The translations under genes were made by a program, and so were the position numbers. 64,000 nucleotides of DNA from Lysinimonas soli. Its GTDB lineage: Bacteria > Actinomycetota > Actinomycetes > Actinomycetales > Microbacteriaceae. A model generated the notes under the pieces. The model ran no database searches, had not been told where the DNA came from, and was given only the letters and a program-made list of their open reading frames with translations. The stretch covers positions 1,054,001 to 1,118,000 of the forward strand of contig NZ_JBHSMG010000001.1 of assembly GCF_042655435.1 (NCBI RefSeq). The letters run 5' to 3'. Shown here piece after piece: positions 17,616 to 25,001 of this stretch. Each line of letters starts with the position of its first letter. The stretch's first letter is position 1.

Positions 17616-18415
17616 GCAACGAACGGCGGGTGCTGGTCCACCCCGACAAGGAGGCCCTGGCGGGGAGCGTCGCCGCACGGTTCATCACGAAGATCATCGA
17701 CGTGCTCGACGACCTCGGTGAGGCGAATGTCTGTCTGACCGGCGGGACCATGGGCTCGGCCGTGCTCGCGGCGATCAACAGTTCGCCCGCGCGGGACAGC
17801 GTCGACTGGAGCCGCATCACCTTCTGGTGGGGCGATGAGCGCTACCTGCCGCTCGGCGACCCCGACCGCAACGACACCCAGTCGCGCGCGGCCCTTCTCG
17901 ACCACTTACAGCTGGATGCCGCCCAGATCAAGTCGTTCCCGGCGCCCGGCGACCAGCCGGACATCGAACAGGCGGCCCGCTACTTCGAGCAGGTGCTCGC
18001 GGATGCCGCGATCGACGGCGCCCGCTACCCGCGCTTCGACGTGACCTTCCTCGGTGTCGGGCCGGACGGTCACATCGCCTCCCTGTTCCCCGACCACCCC
18101 GCCGTGCGTGAGACCGAACGGGTCGTGGTCGCCGAGACGGCCTCTCCCAAGCCTCCCGCGGAGCGTCTGAGCCTGACGCTGCCGGTGATCAACTCCTCCG
18201 ACCGGGTCTGGCTCGTGCTGGCGGGTGCGGACAAGGCGTCGGCGCTCGGTCTCGCCCTCGCCGGCGCGAACGTCAACGACGTGCCGGCGGCCGGCGCCGA
18301 GGGGCGCAAGCGCACGGTCTTCTTCGTCGACAAGGAAGCCGCCGCCGAGGTGCCCGAGAACCTGATCGCGCCGTCGTACTACTGGACGTCGGCGGACGAC
18401 AACTCGGAGCGCTAG
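17612..18415 (+). CDS. pgl: 6-phosphogluconolactonase
   Basis: A 267-residue member of the glucosamine-6-phosphate isomerase/6PGL (DevB) family. Motifs include CLTGGTMGSAVL, the WWGDERYLP block and LGVGPDGHIASLFP with the catalytic histidine. It hydrolyses the lactone made by Zwf. The GTG start lies within the opcA stop, completing the tkt-to-pgl operon, and a hairpin follows the gene. Confidence 0.96.
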   Translation: MSNERRVLVHPDKEALAGSVAARFITKIIDVLDDLGEANVCLTGGTMGSAVLAAINSSPARDSVDWSRITFWWGDERYLPLGDPDRNDTQSRAALLDHLQLDAAQIKSFPAPGDQPDIEQAARYFEQVLADAAIDGARYPRFDVTFLGVGPDGHIASLFPDHPAVRETERVVVAETASPKPPAERLSLTLPVINSSDRVWLVLAGADKASALGLALAGANVNDVPAAGAEGRKRTVFFVDKEAAAEVPENLIAPSYYWTSADDNSER

Positions 18416-18428
18416 TCCGGGAGCACTT

Positions 18429-18457
18429 CGCGACCGCCGAAGAGATCGGCGATCGCG
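18429..18457. terminator. Bidirectional hairpin terminator between pgl and rbpA
   Basis: A 12-base stem (18429-18440 with 18446-18457, one C/A mismatch) closes a five-base loop AGAGA. It sits between convergent pgl and rbpA, as a shared terminator would. No T-run is present on either side. Confidence 0.6.
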
Positions 18458-18462
18458 CGCGG

Positions 18463-18825
18463 CTACTTGGCGGCCGTGCCCCGACGGGCGCGCAACTGCT
18501 CGAGCGCCTCGTCGAGAAGCTGCTCCGCTTCCTTCTCGGAACGGCGCTCCTTGACGTAGGCCAGGTGGGTCTTGTACGGCTCCATCTTGGCCAACTGAGG
18601 CGGATTGTCCTTGTCGCGACCGGCCGGCAGGCCCGAGTTGGGGCTGTCGATGGTCTCGGGGATCTCTTCGTCGGGCAGGTTCGCGGCGAAGTACCGGACC
18701 GTCTCGTTGCCGAGCGCATCCCAGTACGAGATCGCCACGCGGTCCGCGTGGTACCCGCGGTCCTGCTCACCCATCGGACCGGATCCGACGCGCGATCCTC
18801 GGATCGCGCTGCCACCTGATGCCAC
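18463..18825 (-). CDS. rbpA: RNA polymerase-binding protein RbpA
   Basis: A 120-residue RbpA. The N-terminal tail (MASGGSAIRGSRVGSGPMGE) contains the basic-linker-like IRGSRVGSGPM seen across actinobacterial RbpA, followed by the core domain with ISYWDALGNETVRYF and the C-terminal sigma-interacting helix KMEPYKTHLAYVKERRSE. It binds RNA polymerase and group 1/2 sigma factors and stabilises the open complex. The zinc cysteines of Streptomyces RbpA are absent, as in mycobacteria. The GTG start has AGGGAG upstream. Confidence 0.95.
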   Translation of the reverse strand: MASGGSAIRGSRVGSGPMGEQDRGYHADRVAISYWDALGNETVRYFAANLPDEEIPETIDSPNSGLPAGRDKDNPPQLAKMEPYKTHLAYVKERRSEKEAEQLLDEALEQLRARRGTAAK

Positions 18826-18892
18826 GTTGCTCCCTAGCCTGCGAATTCGATGATGGTCGCCGATCGAATCGGCGAAGCGGAACGCCGCCGGG

Positions 18893-19138
18893 TCAACCGG
18901 CGAAGCGGACGATCAGACCGAGAACCACGATGCTGGAAAGCCAGACGAGACCGAGGATGACCGTGATGCGGTTGAGGTTGCGCTCCGCGACGCCCGACGC
19001 GCCCAGGTTGGAGGTCACCCCGCCGCCGAACATGTCCGAGAGGCCGCCACCACGACCGCGGTGCAGCAGGATCAGCAGCGTCAGCAGCAAGCTGGTGATG
19101 CCGAGGATCACCTGCACGATGACCTGGAGAATTTCCAC
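18893..19138 (-). CDS. secG: Preprotein translocase subunit SecG
   Basis: An 81-residue protein with two membrane helices (about residues 3-22 and 57-78) joined by a glycine-rich loop carrying HRGRGGGLSDMFGGG, the SecG hallmark. It is the small non-essential partner of SecYE. The GTG start is chosen because GAAAGG lies nine bases upstream and the first helix begins immediately after it. The adjacency of secG to tpiA-pgk-gap is a common bacterial arrangement. Confidence 0.93.
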   Translation of the reverse strand: MEILQVIVQVILGITSLLLTLLILLHRGRGGGLSDMFGGGVTSNLGASGVAERNLNRITVILGLVWLSSIVVLGLIVRFAG

Positions 19139-19174
19139 GGGAAGCCTTTCGATCCAGTCTGACGACCGGCGTTC

Positions 19175-19180
19175 AGTATA
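19175..19180 (-). promoter_or_regulatory. Candidate secG -10 element
   Basis: TATACT on the - strand within GACGTATACT, 36 bases before the secG GTG. It is one of the best -10 matches in the window; the -35 region (CTGAGG) is poor. Confidence 0.5.
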
Positions 19181-19199
19181 CGTCAGGGGGCGTGACGCC

Positions 19200-19991
19200 T
19201 CAGGTACCGACGTGCTGCCGGAAGCGGACGATGCTCGAGAACTCGTCCAGCAGCAGGCTCGCACCGCCGACGAGGGCTCCGTCGACGTCGGCCTCGCGCA
19301 TGAAACCGGCGATGTTGGAGGCCTTGACCGAGCCGCCGTAGAGGATGCGGGTGGCGGCTGCCGCCTCGTCGCCGAGCACCTCGGCGACGACGGCGCGCAG
19401 GGCCGCGGCCACCTGCTGGGCCTGCTCGCTCGTGGCGGCCTGACCGGAGCCGATCGCCCAGACCGGCTCGTAGGCCACGACGACCTCCTGGCCCTTGCTC
19501 GCGCCGCCCAGGGCGATGCGCAGCTGCGCGACCGGAACGGCACTGGGACCGTGGGTCTCGAGGTCCTCAGCCGTCTCCCCCACGCACACGATCGGCACGA
19601 GACCGTGCCGATGGGCGGCGGTGAGCTTCGCCGCGATCTGCTCATCGGTCTCGCCGTGGTACTGACGGCGCTCCGAGTGTCCGATGATGACGTACCGCGC
19701 GTCGAGCGCCTTCAGGAAGGCGCCCGAGATCTCGCCCGTGTACGCGCCGCTGTCGTGCTCCGACAGGTCCTGGCCGCCGAAGGCGATGGGGAGGTCGTCG
19801 GAGTTCACCAGGGTCTGCACCGAGCGCAGGTCGGTGAACGGCGGGAAGACCGCGACCTCGACGTCGCCCGTGTCGTGACGCGCGTCCTTGAGGGTCCACG
19901 CGAGCTTCTGCACGAAGGCGATCGACTGCAGATGGTCGAGGTTCATCTTCCAGTTGCCCGCAATCAGCGGGGTTCTGCCGTTCACTGCCAT
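19200..19991 (-). CDS. tpiA: Triosephosphate isomerase
   Basis: A 263-residue TIM-barrel enzyme. N-GNWKMN near the start carries the active-site lysine, the electrophile histidine is in IGHSERRQYHGETDE and the catalytic glutamate in VVAYEPVWAIGSG. It interconverts dihydroxyacetone phosphate and glyceraldehyde-3-phosphate. Its ATG lies 10 bases inside the end of pgk, with GGAGG positioned seven bases upstream within pgk, so translation is coupled. Confidence 0.97.
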   Translation of the reverse strand: MAVNGRTPLIAGNWKMNLDHLQSIAFVQKLAWTLKDARHDTGDVEVAVFPPFTDLRSVQTLVNSDDLPIAFGGQDLSEHDSGAYTGEISGAFLKALDARYVIIGHSERRQYHGETDEQIAAKLTAAHRHGLVPIVCVGETAEDLETHGPSAVPVAQLRIALGGASKGQEVVVAYEPVWAIGSGQAATSEQAQQVAAALRAVVAEVLGDEAAAATRILYGGSVKASNIAGFMREADVDGALVGGASLLLDEFSSIVRFRQHVGT

Positions 19992-21196
19992 CCGAGTACC
20001 TCCAGGCCGGGGAGTTCTTTGCCCTCGAGGAATTCGAGGCTGGCGCCGCCGCCGGTCGAGACGTGACCGAACTGGTCGTCGTGGAATCCGAGCTGCCGCA
20101 CGGCGGCCGCGGAATCGCCGCCGCCGACCACACCGAGACCCGTCACCTTGGTGAGCGCCTCGGCGACCGCCTTCGTGCCCGCCGCGAACGGCTCGAGTTC
20201 GAAGACGCCCATCGGTCCGTTCCAGAACACCGTCGCCGAGCTCTCGATGAGCTCCGCGAAGTGAGTCGCGGTCTCGGGGCCGATGTCGAGGCCGAGTCCA
20301 TCGGCGCCGAACGGCGTGCTCTCGATGGCGTCGGCGGCGGCGACCACATGGTCGGCGTCGGCAGCGAAGCGCGACGCCACGACGACGTCGGTCGGCAGCA
20401 CGAGCTCGACGCCGCGTTCGGCGGCCTCGCTCAGGTACCCGCGCACCGTGTCGAGTTGTTCGGCATCGAGAAGGCTCTTGCCGATCGCGTGCCCCTGCGC
20501 GGCGAGGAAGGTGAACAGCATCCCCCCGCCGATCAGCAGCTGGTCGACCTTGGGAAGCAGGGCGTCGATGACACCGAGCTTGTCGCTGACCTTCGAGCCG
20601 CCGAGCACCACGGTGTAGGGCTTCGCCGGATCGCGCGTGAGTCGCTCGAGCACACCCAGTTCGGTCTGCACGAGGCGGCCCGCCGCCGAGGGCAGCAGCT
20701 GCGCGAGCTCGTAGACGCTGGCCTGCTTGCGATGCACGACCCCGAATCCGTCGGAGACGAAGGCGTCGCCGAATGCCGCGAGGGCCTTGGCGAAGGCCTC
20801 GCGGCGCTCGGGGTCTTTCGAGGTCTCGTCGGCGTTGAAGCGCAGGTTCTCGAGAAGGGCCACCTGGCCCGGCTCGAGCCCCTGCGCGACGTCGCGCGCC
20901 ACGTCACCGATGGTGTCCCCCGCGAAGGCCACCTGCGCGCCGAGCAGTTCGCCCAGTCGGCTCGCGACCGGGGCGAGGCTGTACTTCGGGTCGGGCGTGC
21001 CGTCGGGTCGCCCCAGGTGCGAGATCGCGATGACCTTCGCGCCGGCGCGAGTCAGCTCCTGGATCGTGCCGACCGACGCACGGATACGTCCGTCATCGGT
21101 GATCGTGCCCGCCTCGAGCGGAACGTTCAGGTCGCATCGGACGATGACCCGTTTGCCGGACAGATCGCCCAGCGACTCGATGGTGCGCAGAGCCAT
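19982..21196 (-). CDS. pgk: Phosphoglycerate kinase
   Basis: A 404-residue kinase of normal length. The N-terminal domain has VIVRCDLNVPLE and AISHLGRPDG, and the nucleotide side has VLGGSKVSDKLGVID and a C-terminal GLGVVGGGDSAAAV. It makes ATP from 1,3-bisphosphoglycerate. It begins eight bases after the gap stop and runs 10 bases into tpiA. There is no good ribosome-binding site before the ATG, so it may depend on coupling with gap. Confidence 0.97.
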   Translation of the reverse strand: MALRTIESLGDLSGKRVIVRCDLNVPLEAGTITDDGRIRASVGTIQELTRAGAKVIAISHLGRPDGTPDPKYSLAPVASRLGELLGAQVAFAGDTIGDVARDVAQGLEPGQVALLENLRFNADETSKDPERREAFAKALAAFGDAFVSDGFGVVHRKQASVYELAQLLPSAAGRLVQTELGVLERLTRDPAKPYTVVLGGSKVSDKLGVIDALLPKVDQLLIGGGMLFTFLAAQGHAIGKSLLDAEQLDTVRGYLSEAAERGVELVLPTDVVVASRFAADADHVVAAADAIESTPFGADGLGLDIGPETATHFAELIESSATVFWNGPMGVFELEPFAAGTKAVAEALTKVTGLGVVGGGDSAAAVRQLGFHDDQFGHVSTGGGASLEFLEGKELPGLEVLGWQ

Positions 21197-21204
21197 TGCG
21201 GCGG

Positions 21205-22209
21205 CTACAGCTTGGCGGCGACGAGTTCGGCCAACTCCACGAGGCGGTTCGAGAAGCCCCACTCGTTGTCGTACCAGGCCGAGATCTTGACCTGGTCTCC
21301 CAGCACCCGCACGAGACCCGCGTCGAAGATCGACGAGTGCGGGTTGCCGACGATGTCGTGCGAGACGATCTCGTCCTCGGTGTACTCGAGGATGCCCTTG
21401 AGGGGGCCCTCCGCAGCCTCCTTGTAGGCGGCCTTGATCTCGTCGACGGTCACGGCCGACTTGGTCGTGAGCGTGAGGTCCGTGATCGAGCCGGTGGGCA
21501 CCGGCACGCGCAGGGCGTAGCCGTCGAGCTTGCCGTTGAGCTCGGGCAGCACGAGGCCGATGGCCTTGGCGGCACCACTCGAGGTGGGGATGATGCTGAG
21601 CGCGGCGGCGCGGGCACGACGCAGGTCGCTGTGCGGACCGTCCTGCAGGTTCTGGTCGGCGGTGTAAGCGTGAACCGTGGTCATGAGGCCGCGCTCGATA
21701 CCGAACTTGTCGTTGAACACCTTGGCGAGCGGCGCGAGGCTGTTCGTCGTGCAGGACGCGTTCGAGATGATGTGGTGCGTCGCGGGGTCGTAGTTCTTCT
21801 CGTTGACGCCGATGACGAAGGTCGCGTCCTCGTTCGTGGCGGGAGCCGAGATCAGCACCTTCTTGGCGCCGGCGGTGATGTGGGCGCGCGCCTTGTCGGC
21901 GTTGGTGAAGAAGCCGGTCGACTCGATGACGATGTCGACGCCGAGCTCTCCCCACGGGAGGTTGGCGGGGTCGCGGTCGGCCAGCACCTTGATGCGCTTG
22001 CCGTTGACGACGATGCTGTCGCCGTCGACCGACACCTCGGCGTCGAGCTTGCCGGCGATCGAGTCGTACTTCAGGAGGTGAGCAAGGGTCTTGGGGTCGG
22101 TGAGGTCGTTGACCGCGACCAGTTCGAGCTCGCTGCCCTGAGCCAGGGCGGCGCGGAAGTAGTTGCGACCGATCCGGCCGAAGCCGTTGATCCCGATCTT
22201 GACAGACAC
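21205..22209 (-). CDS. gap: Glyceraldehyde-3-phosphate dehydrogenase, type I
   Basis: A 334-residue GAPDH. The NAD fold begins KIGINGFGRIGRN, the catalytic cysteine is in SNASCTTNSLAPL, and the substrate/anion site is in TSSGAAKAIG. The aspartate after strand 2 (VNDLTD) suits NAD preference. The GTG at 22209 is taken because AAGGAG lies eight bases upstream; the frame is open further upstream into sodA but without homology. It leads gap-pgk-tpiA, with a hairpin separating it from sodA. Confidence 0.96.
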   Translation of the reverse strand: MSVKIGINGFGRIGRNYFRAALAQGSELELVAVNDLTDPKTLAHLLKYDSIAGKLDAEVSVDGDSIVVNGKRIKVLADRDPANLPWGELGVDIVIESTGFFTNADKARAHITAGAKKVLISAPATNEDATFVIGVNEKNYDPATHHIISNASCTTNSLAPLAKVFNDKFGIERGLMTTVHAYTADQNLQDGPHSDLRRARAAALSIIPTSSGAAKAIGLVLPELNGKLDGYALRVPVPTGSITDLTLTTKSAVTVDEIKAAYKEAAEGPLKGILEYTEDEIVSHDIVGNPHSSIFDAGLVRVLGDQVKISAWYDNEWGFSNRLVELAELVAAKL

Positions 22210-22267
22210 AGTGACTCCTTGCTGTGGCGCGGTGGCAGCGCCGGAAATTGTTGTGGTGGGAGAGGCG

Positions 22268-22291
22268 GCGGCCGGGGTCGACCCCGGCCGC
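22268..22291. terminator. Perfect 24-base palindromic hairpin between sodA and gap
   Basis: A ten-base stem rich in G and C (22268-22277 with 22282-22291) closes a TCGA loop, giving a perfect inverted repeat. It lies seven bases past the sodA stop and 59 bases before gap, where it would end sodA transcripts. There is no T-run after the stem. Confidence 0.65.
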
Positions 22292-22298
22292 AATGCCC

Positions 22299-22925
22299 CT
22301 ACGACAGTAGCAGCAGGCCCTCGGTCTTCTCGCGCGCGGTGGTGAAGCGGAGTCCCGCATTCTCCCAGTTCGCGATGTTCCAGAACGCCTTCACGTAGTC
22401 GGCCTTGACGTTGAGGTAGTCGAGGTAGAACGCGTGCTCCCACATGTCCAGCTGGAGCACCGGGACCGTCGCCTGCGCGGTGTTGGCCTGCTGGTCGAAG
22501 AGCTGCTGGATGATGAGCTGCTTGCCCAGCGGGTCCCACGACAGCACGGCCCAGCCGGAGCCCTGCAGACCCATCGCCGCGGCCGTGAAGTGCGCCATGA
22601 ACTTGTCGAACGAGCCGAAGCCGTCGTCGATCGCCGCGGCGAGTTCGCCGACCGGCTTGTCGCCGCCGTCGGGCGAGAGGTTGGTCCAGAAGATCGAGTG
22701 ATTGACGTGGCCGCCGAGGTGGAAGGCGAGGTCCTTCTCGAGCTTGTTGATGTTGCCCAGGTTGCCGGAGTCTCGGGCCTCGGCCATCTGCTGCAGCGCG
22801 GTGTTCGCACCCGCGACGTAGGCCGCATGGTGCTTGTCGTGGTGGAGCTCCATGATCTTCGCGCTGATGTGCGGCTCGAGGGCGGCGTAGTCGTACGGAA
22901 GTTCGGGAAGCGTGTAGTCAGCCAT
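22299..22925 (-). CDS. sodA: Superoxide dismutase (Mn/Fe family)
   Basis: A 208-residue iron/manganese SOD. Metal ligands are the histidine in MELHHDKHH (position about 27), the one in GGHVNHSIFW, and the Asp/His in DMWEHAFYLDY near the C-terminus. It dismutates superoxide in the cytoplasm, or outside if exported; no signal peptide is present. Residues such as GLQGSGWAVL suit the Mn/Fe type but do not settle which metal is used. It stands alone between whiA and gap with its own -10-like sequence and a strong hairpin downstream. Confidence 0.95.
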   Translation of the reverse strand: MADYTLPELPYDYAALEPHISAKIMELHHDKHHAAYVAGANTALQQMAEARDSGNLGNINKLEKDLAFHLGGHVNHSIFWTNLSPDGGDKPVGELAAAIDDGFGSFDKFMAHFTAAAMGLQGSGWAVLSWDPLGKQLIIQQLFDQQANTAQATVPVLQLDMWEHAFYLDYLNVKADYVKAFWNIANWENAGLRFTTAREKTEGLLLLS

Positions 22926-22989
22926 CGATTTTCTCCTAGCGGTTGGTCCCCGGAGGCGGAATCATGTGGCCACGCGGGGTGACTGAATC

Positions 22990-22995
22990 AGTCTA
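22990..22995 (-). promoter_or_regulatory. Candidate sodA -10 element
   Basis: TAGACT on the - strand 64 bases before the sodA ATG. It is preceded by a poor -35, and the hexamer is shared with other candidate promoters of the window. Confidence 0.4.
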
Positions 22996-23078
22996 TTGAC
23001 CGCAACCGAGCGGATGTCCCGCTCCTTCCCGCGAGCTGCGGATCGACGCTGCGGCGGCGTGGACGTCGCGCGGAGCGG

Positions 23079-23103
23079 GTGCGCCGCAGGAGCGGCGGCG
23101 CAC
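23079..23103. terminator. Hairpin downstream of whiA
   Basis: A nine-base stem, GTGCGCCGC (23079-23087) with GCGGCGCAC (23095-23103), closes a seven-base loop, eight bases past the whiA stop. It would end the uvrA-uvrC-rapZ-whiA transcript before sodA. Confidence 0.55.
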
Positions 23104-23111
23104 AGGTTGGC

Positions 23112-24086
23112 TCAGTCCAGATCGTCGGGAAGACCGTGGTCGGTGCCCGGAAGGCCGTGGTCGGCGGCGTGCTTGTCGGCCATGGCCAGCAGGCGGCGGA
23201 TGCGGCCGGCCACCGCATCCTTCGTCATCGGCGGGTCGGCGTGGTGGCCGAGTTCGTCCAGGCTCGAGTCGCGGAACCGCAGCCGCAGCTCGCCCGCGTA
23301 GCGCAGATGTTCGGGCACGTCGTCCCCGAGCAGTTCGAGGGCGCGCTCGACGCGGGCGCAGGCGGCGACGGCGGCTTGGGCCGAGCGGCGCAGGTTGGCG
23401 TCGTCGAAGTTGACCAGGCGGTTCGCGGTGGCGCGCACTTCGCGGCGCTGGCGCATCTCCTCCCACGCGCCGAGGCTGCGTTCGGCGCCCATGAGCTTGA
23501 GCATCGCGCCGATCGCCTCGCCGTCGCGGATCACGACCCGGTGCACCCCGCGCACCTCACGTGCCTTGGCGGAGATCTTCAGCCGTCCGGCTGCACCGAC
23601 GAGGGCCATCGCCGACTCGTTGCCGGGGCAGGTGACCTCGAGAGCCGCGGAGCGACCGGGATCGGTCAGGGAGCCGTGGGCCAGGAACGCGCCACGCCAG
23701 ACGGCGGCGAGCTCTTCACGCGATCCGGTGGTCAGTCGATTGGGCAGGCCGCGCACGGGCCGCCGTCGCGCATCGAGCAGACCGGTCTGCCGGGCGAGCG
23801 TCTCTCCCCCGTCCATCACCCGCACGAGGTAGGTGCTGGTGCGCCGAAGATTGCTGCCGGAGATGACGGAGACCTCGCTGCGCACGCCGTACAGCTCCGC
23901 CAGGTCTTTGCGAACCCGACGTGCGATCTGGGGCGAGTCGAGTTCGGATTCGACGGCGATCCTGCCCGAGATGATGTGGAGTCCGCCCGAGAAACGCAGC
24001 AGTGCCGCGAGCTCCGCGGCGCGCACCGTCGTCTTGCCGACCTCGACACCGGCGAGCTCTTCTTTGACGTCGGCGGTCAATGCCAC
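23112..24086 (-). CDS. whiA: DNA-binding protein WhiA
   Basis: A 324-residue WhiA. The LAGLIDADG-like N-terminal half runs from VKEELAGVEVGKT through EVTCPGNESAMAL, and the C-terminal helix-turn-helix contains NRLVNFDDANLRRSAQAAVAA with the sigma-region-4-like end LDELGHHADPPMTKDAVAGR. In Streptomyces WhiA activates sporulation genes together with WhiB; non-sporulating actinobacteria keep it, linked to cell division. The GTG start has AAGGAAG upstream. It lies 30 bases after rapZ, with no yvcK gene between them. Confidence 0.95.
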   Translation of the reverse strand: MALTADVKEELAGVEVGKTTVRAAELAALLRFSGGLHIISGRIAVESELDSPQIARRVRKDLAELYGVRSEVSVISGSNLRRTSTYLVRVMDGGETLARQTGLLDARRRPVRGLPNRLTTGSREELAAVWRGAFLAHGSLTDPGRSAALEVTCPGNESAMALVGAAGRLKISAKAREVRGVHRVVIRDGEAIGAMLKLMGAERSLGAWEEMRQRREVRATANRLVNFDDANLRRSAQAAVAACARVERALELLGDDVPEHLRYAGELRLRFRDSSLDELGHHADPPMTKDAVAGRIRRLLAMADKHAADHGLPGTDHGLPDDLD

Positions 24087-24116
24087 GCGGTCTTCCTTCT
24101 TCTCATGCCGGCCGCG

Positions 24117-25001
24117 TCATTCGCGTCCGAGGTCCCGGTGGCGCACGTTCACGGTGACGCCCGGCAGCTCGCGCAGACGGCGAGCCAGTTCTTCTACGAC
24201 GGCGACCGAACGGTGCTTGCCGCCGGTGCACCCCACAGCGATCGTAGCGTGCCGCTTGTTCTCTCGACGGTACCCGTCGAGCACCGGCGCGAGGGCCGCC
24301 GCGTAGGCGTCGATGAACTCGAGAGCACCCTTCTGTTCCAGAACGAACTCCCGTACCTCTTCGTCGAGGCCGGTCTGAGGCCGCAGTTCGGGAATCCAGA
24401 ACGGATTGGGCAGGAACCGGGCGTCGGCGACCAGATCGGCGTCGGAGGGGAGCCCGTACTTGAATCCGAAGCTCAGCACGGTGACCCTGGTCGCGTTGCC
24501 CGCGTCATCGGAGAACTGCTCGCCGATGGCCGTCGCCAGTTGATGGATGTTGAGATCCGAGGTGTCGAGCACGAGGTCGCTCTGCGATCGCAGCTCGCCC
24601 ATGCGAGCGCGCTCCTCGGTGATCCCGTCGAGCAGCGTGCCGTCGCCCTGAAGCGGATGCGGGCGCCGCACCTGCTCGAAGCGCCGCACCAGCGCGGCAT
24701 CCGTCGCATCGAGGAAGAGGACGCGCACGCTCCCGTTGTGGCGCAGGGACTCCAGCGCCTCCTGCACGTCGGCGAACAGCTTGCCGCCGCGCACGTCGAC
24801 GATCGCGGCGACCTTCGGAATCGCGTCGCCGCTGTGCTCCGAGAGCTCGACCATCGGCCGCAGCATCTGCGGCGGGAGGTTGTCGACCACGTACCAGCCG
24901 AGGTCTTCGAGGGCGTTGCCCACGGTCGACCGTCCGGCCCCGGACATGCCCGTGACGACCAGCATCTCGCGTCTCACGCTGTCGCTCATCTGCGGGGTCA
25001 C
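24117..25001 (-). CDS. rapZ: RapZ-family nucleotide-binding protein (YvcJ)
   Basis: A 294-residue P-loop protein of the RapZ/YvcJ family. The P-loop is GMSGAGRST (Arg where most families have Lys, which is usual in actinobacteria), and the C-terminal domain has SFGFKYGLPSDADLV and IAVGCTGGKHRSVAVVE. E. coli RapZ is an RNA adaptor for GlmZ decay, but GlmZ is not known in actinobacteria. The GTG at 25001 overlaps the uvrC stop; an ATG four codons further in is a possible alternative. Confidence 0.93.
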   Translation of the reverse strand: MTPQMSDSVRREMLVVTGMSGAGRSTVGNALEDLGWYVVDNLPPQMLRPMVELSEHSGDAIPKVAAIVDVRGGKLFADVQEALESLRHNGSVRVLFLDATDAALVRRFEQVRRPHPLQGDGTLLDGITEERARMGELRSQSDLVLDTSDLNIHQLATAIGEQFSDDAGNATRVTVLSFGFKYGLPSDADLVADARFLPNPFWIPELRPQTGLDEEVREFVLEQKGALEFIDAYAAALAPVLDGYRRENKRHATIAVGCTGGKHRSVAVVEELARRLRELPGVTVNVRHRDLGRE

